Assembly (NCBI GenBank): GCA_020440935.1
Contig: JAGRNC010000145.1
Coordinates: 1-6,517 of the forward strand
Origin: Leptospiraceae bacterium
GTDB lineage: Bacteria > Spirochaetota > Leptospiria > Leptospirales > Leptonemataceae
DNA: 6,517 nt
Direction of reading: 5' to 3'
Under the pieces are notes generated by a model. It saw only the letters and a program-made list of their open reading frames with translations. It ran no database searches and had not been told where the DNA came from. This document shows, piece by piece, positions 1 through 5,551 of the stretch (position 1 is its first letter; the number at the start of each line of letters is the position of its first letter). Both the position numbers and the translations under genes were made by a program.

Positions 1-78
1 TCGCTCAAGTCCGCATCTGCATTCTGTGCAAATGTATTTGATGGGACGCACCACTCTGGGTGAATTATTCTCCAGCAT
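1..78 (-). CDS. N-terminal fragment of a small cysteine-motif (possibly zinc-binding) protein
   Basis: Reading the minus strand from an ATG at 78 gives 26 uninterrupted codons to the window edge, so only the N-terminus is present. The peptide has a short polar leader (MLENNSPRVVRPIKY) followed by CTECRCGLER. The cysteines at residues 17, 20 and 22 form a C-x2-C-x-C cluster of the kind found in small zinc-ribbon or metal-binding proteins. An in-frame TAA at 94-96, five codons before the ATG, limits the start; an AGGA element lies just after it, about 11 bases from the ATG. A candidate promoter sits at 157-184. The gene is divergent from the large plus-strand cluster. I do not recognise the family. 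The competing plus-strand frame (2-97) is open but looks less protein-like. The function is unknown; metal binding is inferred from the cysteines alone. Confidence 0.55.
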   Translation of the reverse strand, partial: MLENNSPRVVRPIKYICTECRCGLER

Positions 79-156
79 GAATTTTCCAGTCCTTTAGCTT
101 GCCCTCTAACGTGGCAGCTGTGGCAGTCAACCGGGGTAGAAAGCGCAAAAGTATGT

Positions 157-184
157 ATTATGGTATAGGATCTGCAAGGTCCAA
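157..184 (-). promoter_or_regulatory. Candidate sigma70-type promoter for the minus-strand gene
   Basis: On the minus strand, TTGGAC (184-179) is followed after 16 bases by CATAAT (162-157). The -10 matches TATAAT at five of six positions, while the -35 is weak (TTG only). A transcript would start near 150 and give a leader of roughly 70 bases before the ATG at 78. This is a sequence-pattern call only. Confidence 0.35.
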
Positions 185-257
185 TCGGTAAATCGACCCA
201 CAAGATAGGTAGAAAAGCGAATCCCCATCCGATTCTGGCCGCAAAATTACCTCGGAT

Positions 258-304
258 AGAGGTCTCAATTGATCGGAATGAGGGCCCTATTGAGACCTTT
301 TTTT
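258..304 (+). terminator. Rho-independent terminator
   Basis: AGGTCTCAAT (260-269) is perfectly complementary to ATTGAGACCT (289-298), giving a 10-bp stem, extendable outward by a G-T and an A-T pair. The 19-base loop contains the palindrome AGGGCCCT (281-288). Seven T residues follow at 298-304, so the direction is rightward; there is no A-run on the left side to serve the other strand. No plus-strand coding region precedes it in the window, so it ends either an untranslated RNA or a leader transcript upstream of the VWA-STAS gene. Confidence 0.85.
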
Positions 305-339
305 CCCTTTTCGACAGTGGATTCGGTGCGGGAATCTCC

Positions 340-367
340 TTGCCTCCGTCTGTTATTGTGGTAGAGT
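340..367 (+). promoter_or_regulatory. Candidate promoter for the VWA-STAS gene cluster
   Basis: TTGCCT (340-345) is followed after 16 bases by TAGAGT (362-367). TGG stands directly before the -10 (359-361), which fits an extended -10 element. The expected start point is near 374, downstream of the terminator at 258-304 and about 20 bases before the ATG at 396. It is the best-placed promoter-like pair ahead of the five-gene cluster, but neither hexamer is close to consensus. Confidence 0.35.
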
Positions 368-395
368 GCACTAACCGAATTGCAGGAAACAGGGA

Positions 396-2048
396 ATGAA
401 ATTTAGTCTTCATTTAGAAAATAGTGAGCTCTCTTCCAGAGAGAAGTCCCTGACCCATTTGCTCATCCGCGTAGAGACTCCGCCGGTAATGGATTCCCCG
501 GATCGCCGTCCGCTCATAGTGGGCCTGGCCATCGACAAATCCAAGTCGATGTACGGAGAGAAGATGCAATCCGTAATAGAGGCCGCCTCGGCACTGGTGA
601 ACTGGCTTACCCGTCACGATCAACTCACAATTGTTGCTTACGACACAAACATTGAAGTGGTGCAGCCGCTGATCCCGCTCACGGACAAATATTCGGTTAC
701 CAAGAAGATCGAGCAGATCCGGGTGGGTAGCTCCACAAACTTGAGCGGTGGATGGTTACAGGCACTGCGGACCGTGGAATCGGCCAAAGCGGACAACGGA
801 TACAAGCGCGTAATTCTGCTCACGGATGGTATGGCAAATACTGGTGTGGTAAGTCCCAACGAATTAAAGAAAATCGCAAAAGATCATTACAATCGCGGCA
901 TCTCTACCACCACCATCGGTTTTGGCCGAGACTTTTCGGAAACCCTTCTAAAAGACATCGCCACAGCGGGCGGAGGAAACTTCTATTTTATTGAAGGGCC
1001 CGAGCAGGCCCATGAAGTATTTTTTCGCGAATTTGGCGACATTGCGGCCCTTTTTGGCCAGGGCCTCGAAGTACGTCTTCGCATGGCACCGGGCGTCAGC
1101 GTTAAGGAGTTCTTAAGCGATGTACCCCATGACTATCGCGATCGACAAACCGGTGAAGGCTCCACAGATTCTTCGCAGGAGACCAAAAAGGATCTAATCC
1201 TACGGCCGGGAGATTTGCGCTCCGACGATTTGCGCAATCTGGTGCTGGTACTGGAAGTGGATGGCGCCGCTGCTGCCGCCGCCTCGGGACAACCGCTGGT
1301 GGAAGCCGAGCTTTCTTTTTACAACCTTCAGGAAGACTCCAAAATGGAGCAGCACTCGGCGAATCTGGCCGGGAAATTCTCGGAAAGCCCCACCGAAGAA
1401 AGAAATCAAGATGTAAGACTGGAAAGCCTGCTTGCTGCTTCCAGTAAAGCAATGATGGAAGCTTCCCGAATTTCCGGGGAAAGAGACCTGGGCGCCGCAA
1501 GAGATGTAATTCGCCAGGCCATCCAGAGATTGAATAATAATCGCGAAGTTGAACCGGAGACCATCGATCGCATGATTGGTCGGCTCTCCGATATGGAACG
1601 AAATCTAGAAGATAACCTTATTATTGCAAGAAAACAGATGATGGCTGGGGCCTCGGATAGCCGGGCATTTCGCTCGGTGTACAAGGCAGAGGCCGGAGTA
1701 CATAACAGAATTCTGGAGCATAGCCTGGAAGGGCAGCTGGACCTTTACAAATGTCCGGAGGTGAAAAATCTAGTTCGAAGACATCTGGAAAATGGTTACC
1801 GATTCATGATCTTTGATATGACGGATCTAAGTTATGTAGATTCATCCGGTATCGGTACCATGATACAGATCTCGAACTGGCTGAAAAACAGGGGCGGTCT
1901 GCTAATTCTTGTAAATGTGCAGGGAAACGTGGAAAAGCTTTTTCAGATGAGCAAGCTGGATGAGTTTTTCGTATTCAAGGATACAGTAGCCTCGGCCCGA
2001 TTATTCTTACAGGAGATTATCCAATCGGCAGAAGAGTCCCGAGGCTAA
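396..2048 (+). CDS. VWA domain protein with C-terminal STAS (anti-sigma-factor-antagonist-like) domain
   Basis: This 550-residue protein has no signal peptide or membrane segment, so it is probably cytoplasmic. Residues about 38-215 form a von Willebrand factor A domain with an intact metal-ion-dependent adhesion site: D47-x-S49-x-S51 (DKSKSM, Lys replacing the usual Gly), T114 in GSSTNLSGG and D144 in LLTDGMANTG. Residues about 222-310 look like the beta-rich segment that often follows such domains, with an alanine run at 291-296. A charged helical region spans about 335-415. Residues about 435-545 are a STAS domain with the switch motif DLSYVDSSGIG; S483 aligns with the phosphorylated Ser58 of SpoIIAA. 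STAS proteins act in partner switching with an anti-sigma kinase and a PP2C phosphatase, neither of which is encoded here. AGGA at 384-387, eight bases before the ATG, supports the start. It is the first gene of the rightward cluster. The domain calls are firm; the partners and role are unknown. Confidence 0.9.
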   Translation: MKFSLHLENSELSSREKSLTHLLIRVETPPVMDSPDRRPLIVGLAIDKSKSMYGEKMQSVIEAASALVNWLTRHDQLTIVAYDTNIEVVQPLIPLTDKYSVTKKIEQIRVGSSTNLSGGWLQALRTVESAKADNGYKRVILLTDGMANTGVVSPNELKKIAKDHYNRGISTTTIGFGRDFSETLLKDIATAGGGNFYFIEGPEQAHEVFFREFGDIAALFGQGLEVRLRMAPGVSVKEFLSDVPHDYRDRQTGEGSTDSSQETKKDLILRPGDLRSDDLRNLVLVLEVDGAAAAAASGQPLVEAELSFYNLQEDSKMEQHSANLAGKFSESPTEERNQDVRLESLLAASSKAMMEASRISGERDLGAARDVIRQAIQRLNNNREVEPETIDRMIGRLSDMERNLEDNLIIARKQMMAGASDSRAFRSVYKAEAGVHNRILEHSLEGQLDLYKCPEVKNLVRRHLENGYRFMIFDMTDLSYVDSSGIGTMIQISNWLKNRGGLLILVNVQGNVEKLFQMSKLDEFFVFKDTVASARLFLQEIIQSAEESRG

Positions 2049-2061
2049 TCCGTGATTTCCA

Positions 2062-3921
2062 GTGTTTACCAATTCAATCCAAAAGTTCCGGGCTTTTGCC
2101 TGGTATAGCGCGCTACTAGTAGCCGGTCTTTTTACCACGGCGCTTGCTGCATCGCCGAGCAGTTCGCAATACACTCCGCCGGGCTATGGTCCCGGGGAGC
2201 AGGGAGACGGTAAAGGCTGGGGCATCGAAACCGGATTTACCACCATTGAAGACGATTATTACATTACCTTAAAGCCAAGCTTTGAGTTACCGCTATTCTG
2301 GGATTTTCGCATTGGTTTGCAGATCCCACTGCAAGTGCTGGTATACGATTCCGAGCCCAAAGGCACCGATAAGGTGCCCTCCATTCGCACCGGAACCTAC
2401 GATACCTGGGAAGACTATTCGGAGCTTGTTACCTATTTGCGACGGGGCACCCATGGAAAATATACTCCAGGGGACTGGAACTGGTCCTTCTTCTACGGAA
2501 AAATGACCGATGGCTACATTGGCCACCGAACGATTATCGACCGATACGTTTCTACCTATGATGCATCGGTGCAAAGCCCTGGACTGATGGCTGACATAAA
2601 CAATGATTGGGGCGGTCTGGAATACTTCCAATCCAATGTTCTTCGAAAACAGGTCGAGGCGGGCCGGGCTTACATTCGTCCGGTGGGCATCTTTATTTCC
2701 GGATACAACGCTTTCTTCGCGGACAATCATTCAGGAAGAGGCTTCGATTCGCGCCAGGTGGCTATGTCCATCCGAGAGAATAGAAATTCTTACTATTTTG
2801 AAACAGAACCCGATGTCAACCCTGGCCAGGAAGGCGCTCCCAATCATCCCACAATTCCGGAGCCAGGCAAAGGCGGAGCGCTACGCCAGTATCGATTGAA
2901 TCGGCTTCAAGATGATCTGCGAAAGTCAAAAGTGGAATTTCAGGAACAGACCGATCCAATCACCCAGCAGACCACCGTGCAGCCCGTAGAAGTGCCGGCC
3001 AGCACCACCGATCAGGGACTCCAGGAACCAACGCCCAACACTACAACACAGCCCGGCAATGATACTACGGACTCAGATTCAGATCCTTTTGGCGCCAGCT
3101 TCTGGAGCCGATGGGCCATCGGATACACGGTGGCTCGGGACATCCAGGCTCCTCTGACACTGGAATACGATGGCTCCAATAATCTTGTGGTAGATCCCGA
3201 CACTCTGCGTCCCAGGGCGCTGGACACCGAGGATCTGTACATTGTTGGTATGGACACGGAGTTTAAGCTCATATCCAACGATTGGTTGCAGCTAACTCCC
3301 TACGTGGATATAAACAAAGTTAAGGATCTGGAAAACAGCAAGGGCATTCATGCAGGCATCAACTTCGACATGGATTTCAACTGGGTTAAGATTAACCTGA
3401 AACCCGAATACCGCGAAGTTACGGCCAACTACCTTCCCGCCTATTTCGATTCCTATTATGCCATTGAACGCACCGTATACATCCCGGAGTCCGGCGATGC
3501 TAGCGGACAGACCACCACCAAGCTTGCCTATTTGAAATCTCTACCCACCGACGGCGAAAAGACCAAAGGATACTTTGTTCATGGATTGGCAGAATTCATA
3601 GGCATCCTCGCCATGGAGATGAACTTCGAAGACTACGACGGAGATTCCAATTCTGAGATCTTTGTTGGTCTGTACACTATGCCCGAAGCGCTGGGCGGAT
3701 TATTCCTAAACGGCTATTACTCCAAGAAGAACTACGAAGGTTTTAGTCGTTCCTTTATTGTGGACGACAACTCTTTGCTGGCGGGCGAACTGGGATTTCT
3801 ATTTAGCGGATTCTATGTAAAAGGGGTCTTCCAGCGCACCTGGCAGTATGACTCCAACGAATCCAAATACCTTCCCCAGGATGAATCCTCGGTGAAGTTT
3901 GGATTTTCCAGTTCCATGTAG
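2062..3921 (+). CDS. Exported, probable outer-membrane beta-rich protein of unknown function
   Basis: This 619-residue protein starts at GTG, because an in-frame TGA at 2053-2055 excludes anything upstream and no ATG, GTG or TTG follows before the signal peptide. Residues 1-30 form a signal peptide: basic FR, hydrophobic core YSALLVAGLF, and an ALA-A cleavage site near residue 29. The mature part contains no cysteine and is rich in Tyr, Trp, Gly and Asp. Many stretches alternate polar and apolar residues (for example about 78-95, 405-450 and 535-592), as in transmembrane beta-strands. A low-complexity Thr/Gln/Pro/Asp linker (about 293-342) divides the N- and C-terminal halves. The last residues, KFGFSSSM, do not end in the aromatic residue typical of classical porins. 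The gene begins 13 bases after the VWA-STAS stop; the only GAGG (2041-2044) is far from the GTG, so translational coupling is likely. An outer-membrane location is inferred; no named family is recognised. A periplasmic beta-protein is the alternative. Confidence 0.85.
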   Translation: MFTNSIQKFRAFAWYSALLVAGLFTTALAASPSSSQYTPPGYGPGEQGDGKGWGIETGFTTIEDDYYITLKPSFELPLFWDFRIGLQIPLQVLVYDSEPKGTDKVPSIRTGTYDTWEDYSELVTYLRRGTHGKYTPGDWNWSFFYGKMTDGYIGHRTIIDRYVSTYDASVQSPGLMADINNDWGGLEYFQSNVLRKQVEAGRAYIRPVGIFISGYNAFFADNHSGRGFDSRQVAMSIRENRNSYYFETEPDVNPGQEGAPNHPTIPEPGKGGALRQYRLNRLQDDLRKSKVEFQEQTDPITQQTTVQPVEVPASTTDQGLQEPTPNTTTQPGNDTTDSDSDPFGASFWSRWAIGYTVARDIQAPLTLEYDGSNNLVVDPDTLRPRALDTEDLYIVGMDTEFKLISNDWLQLTPYVDINKVKDLENSKGIHAGINFDMDFNWVKINLKPEYREVTANYLPAYFDSYYAIERTVYIPESGDASGQTTTKLAYLKSLPTDGEKTKGYFVHGLAEFIGILAMEMNFEDYDGDSNSEIFVGLYTMPEALGGLFLNGYYSKKNYEGFSRSFIVDDNSLLAGELGFLFSGFYVKGVFQRTWQYDSNESKYLPQDESSVKFGFSSSM

Positions 3922-3935
3922 CCGTTTCGAGCCGG

Positions 3936-3957
3936 GGGCCTACAGTTTTGTAGGTCC
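3936..3957 (+). terminator. Intercistronic hairpin without a T-tract
   Basis: GGGCCTACA (3936-3944) pairs with TGTAGGTCC (3949-3957) through nine base pairs, one of them G-T, around a four-base GTTT loop. It lies 14 bases past the stop of the exported protein. No T-run follows, so it is not a standard intrinsic terminator. It may stabilise the 3' end of the upstream message, mark a processing site or weaken read-through into the next gene. Confidence 0.45.
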
Positions 3958-4005
3958 AGGCGGAAAGTTCTGCTGAAAATTCCGGGCCCTGCCGATCCAT
4001 TCCGT

Positions 4006-4536
4006 ATGATGGAAATCAACGGATTGCACAGCCAACTCTCCGGAATGGTCCAGCGCGGACAGCTTTCCGGTCGAAAGATCGCAGCCCTGATCGAGCTTAA
4101 AGACACAGTAGACCGATTCGCATGCTGCCAGTATGTGGAACAGGATGAGATCGATGCGCTGAAAGAGAAGTACGGCGCCGAGCCCGAGATTGTATCCTGG
4201 GGCGATTATTTCCAGACCGAAGTGGCCAGTCGGCACTTTGATATGAGCGATGCAGAATTCCTTAAGATTATTGATACAATCCGATTCGATCTGATTTCCT
4301 CCACGATGATCTTTCGCAACAAATCCGATGATTTTAAAGAGCAGGTGCGAGAAGAGGCAATCATCGCCAGCGGCATCGATGCCCAGCAATGGGGCAATGC
4401 GGAGGAGCAGTCCGCTCATATGGGCATCCTGCTCCAATACTTTGAGCAACTCAATCTCCAGGCCTGTGCCATCGCCGATGTTGACCAGCGATGGTTCGAA
4501 TCATTCTTGCAACAAAGCTCCCAGAGTACAGGTTGA
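4006..4536 (+). CDS. Hypothetical cytoplasmic helical protein
   Basis: This gene encodes 176 residues with no signal peptide or membrane segment. The sequence is mostly charged and helix-favouring, for example SGRKIAALIELKDTVDRF at about 21-38 and SDDFKEQVREEAIIASGI at about 107-124, with a Glu/Gln-rich C-terminus. Cysteines occur at 40, 41 and 144. I do not recognise a family or motif. Two ATG codons stand side by side at 4006 and 4009, and neither has a clear Shine-Dalgarno sequence. The reading frame is open back to the TAG of the preceding gene (3919-3921), with no ATG, GTG or TTG in between, so a non-standard CTG start near 3970 (after AGGCGGA at 3958-3964) cannot be excluded. It lies 84 bases after the exported protein and only 4 bases before the exported TPR gene, which argues for co-expression with the latter. 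The function is unknown. Confidence 0.8.
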   Translation: MMEINGLHSQLSGMVQRGQLSGRKIAALIELKDTVDRFACCQYVEQDEIDALKEKYGAEPEIVSWGDYFQTEVASRHFDMSDAEFLKIIDTIRFDLISSTMIFRNKSDDFKEQVREEAIIASGIDAQQWGNAEEQSAHMGILLQYFEQLNLQACAIADVDQRWFESFLQQSSQSTG

Positions 4537-4540
4537 TTGT

Positions 4541-5470
4541 ATGCGGTTCATCGGCGTTCTTTGCATCTGCCTTCTGGCAACCGGCATAGTCGCCGAGGAA
4601 CCTGGTAATCCTTCTCAGACCGATCCGCTCAATCCGGCGGATTCCAACGGTCCCAACGCTACTCCATCTACACAGGATCCTTCGGCCAAACAACCAGGCG
4701 CTCAGACCAGTATTCCCACCACTCCGGCGGGCTTTCAAAATTACCGGACCGACCGGGAGAAGCGCAACGAATCATTCAGAGCCCTTTATTCGCAGGAAGC
4801 CGATCGCAGGTTCCGCTTCATTCTGGAGCTAATTTCCGAAGGCCGCACAGAATCGGCCCGAAGCCGTCTACAGGAGTTTCTGGTCCTGTATCCCAACCAT
4901 TCTATGGCGGATCGAGCCCGTAGAGAACTGGCAAACCTGGAACGGGCCGATGGGGAGTACGGGCCTGCGCTCTATCACTACGAACAATCCGCAGTCCTGG
5001 AACGGCCCGGTTCTGGAGAGGCCCGGGCTTTGCTGGAAACCGCTCGAATCCAGATTCGAGAAGGGGATTTCGACCGTGCTCGCGCTGTCTTGCAGAGTAT
5101 CCAGAAGCGATTTTCCGGAACCAGAGAAGCCCAGGAAGCAGCTCTACTGGAGAAATCCTACCGATTTATAGAAAGACCCAGTCAGACCTCCGAGCGAGAT
5201 AAAAATAGCCCTTCGGAGGTATCGGACTCTGAAAATCCTGCGGATTCTACCTCTGAAACGAACCGGCCGCTCTTTCCTGTGGCTGAAAAGCCCACATCCA
5301 ACACCTCCGAACCCACCCAGGATCACTCTGGAATTGACACAGCCGATGGCAAACCGTCTACTGGACAAACAGCGCTGGATCGGATGGGTGAGGGCGTGGA
5401 AAAACCGGCAAAGAACCGGTCCATGCCGCCAATGGAGCCTCTCAACGGGGATATAAAAAAAAGTCCCTGA
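4541..5470 (+). CDS. Exported TPR-like repeat protein with disordered flanks
   Basis: This 309-residue protein starts with a short signal peptide (MRFIGVLCICLLATGIVA, cleavage near residue 18 before EEP). Both cysteines lie inside the hydrophobic core and no lipobox is evident, so it is predicted to be periplasmic rather than a lipoprotein. Residues 20-68 are a Pro/Ser/Asn-rich linker. Residues about 82-208 contain helical tetratricopeptide-like repeats, such as ISEGRTESARSRLQEFLVLYP and IREGDFDRARAVLQSIQKRF, with the spacing of A-x3-L positions seen in BamD/YbgF-type scaffolds. The C-terminal 95 residues are again disordered and Ser/Pro/Glu-rich. The ATG at 4541 is preferred over in-frame ATGs from 4328 on: it begins the signal peptide, while the earlier stretch overlaps the preceding gene out of frame. 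AGG at 4530-4532 is a weak binding site. The gene ends in an A8 run (5455-5462). It probably scaffolds envelope partners; the specific role is unknown. Confidence 0.85.
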   Translation: MRFIGVLCICLLATGIVAEEPGNPSQTDPLNPADSNGPNATPSTQDPSAKQPGAQTSIPTTPAGFQNYRTDREKRNESFRALYSQEADRRFRFILELISEGRTESARSRLQEFLVLYPNHSMADRARRELANLERADGEYGPALYHYEQSAVLERPGSGEARALLETARIQIREGDFDRARAVLQSIQKRFSGTREAQEAALLEKSYRFIERPSQTSERDKNSPSEVSDSENPADSTSETNRPLFPVAEKPTSNTSEPTQDHSGIDTADGKPSTGQTALDRMGEGVEKPAKNRSMPPMEPLNGDIKKSP

Positions 5471-5531
5471 AACTGGTTGATCGTTCTACCCTTTCCGATA
5501 TTGATTCTGTATATCATGGTCTTGTCGGAAC

Positions 5532-5545
5532 AGGAGAGTATGTAG
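5532..5545 (+). promoter_or_regulatory. Ribosome-binding site followed by a start-stop ATG-TAG pair
   Basis: AGGAGAG (5532-5538) is the best Shine-Dalgarno sequence in the gap before the cNMP gene, but it lies 13 bases from that gene's ATG (5552), longer than usual. An ATG at 5540-5542 follows it immediately and is stopped by TAG at 5543-5545, in the same frame as the real gene. The TAG fixes the start of the gene at 5552 or later. Confidence 0.55.
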
Positions 5546-5551
5546 CGAGCT

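Larger units (their letters stand above)
79..395. other. Intergenic region between divergent genes
   Basis: This stretch of 317 bases separates the minus-strand start at 78 from the plus-strand start at 396. No convincing reading frame occurs on either strand. It holds a candidate minus-strand promoter (157-184), a rightward intrinsic terminator (258-304), a candidate plus-strand promoter (340-367) and the ribosome-binding site of the VWA-STAS gene. The part from about 176 to 257 can fold: GGTCCAATCGG at 178-188 pairs with 229-240 with small bulges. Because no plus-strand gene lies upstream of the terminator within the window, this part may be a small RNA or a regulated leader. No tRNA or riboswitch class was recognised. 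Confidence 0.75.

Noticed and set aside
2..97. Plus-strand open frame at the left edge ending at TAG 95-97
   Set aside because: It is only 31 codons without a recognisable motif; the minus-strand frame has a proper ATG, an in-frame stop upstream, a binding site and a cysteine motif.
79..257. tRNA, known riboswitch, SRP RNA or tmRNA in the intergenic region
   Set aside because: No cloverleaf, CCA end or conserved core motif of these RNA classes could be found by eye; only an unassigned foldable segment remains.
1102..1500. Minus-strand open frame of 132 codons inside the VWA-STAS gene
   Set aside because: Its Pro/Arg/Ser-rich composition is typical of an antisense shadow, and it lies wholly within a multi-domain gene.
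2293..2730. Minus-strand open frame of 145 codons inside the exported-protein gene
   Set aside because: It is fully contained in a gene with a signal peptide and consistent beta-rich coding; there is no sign of independent function.
3940..4449. Minus-strand open frame of 169 codons
   Set aside because: It lies antisense to the small helical gene and the end of the exported-protein region, has no binding site, and reads as the complement of a well-formed plus-strand protein.
4328..4540. In-frame upstream extension of the exported TPR protein starting at ATG 4328
   Set aside because: It overlaps the 176-residue gene in another frame, has a shadow-like composition and would bury the signal peptide that begins at 4541.
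5471..5551. Separate promoter for the cNMP regulator (TATCAT at 5512-5517)
   Set aside because: No acceptable -35 element lies 15-19 bases upstream, so the pattern is not better than chance.
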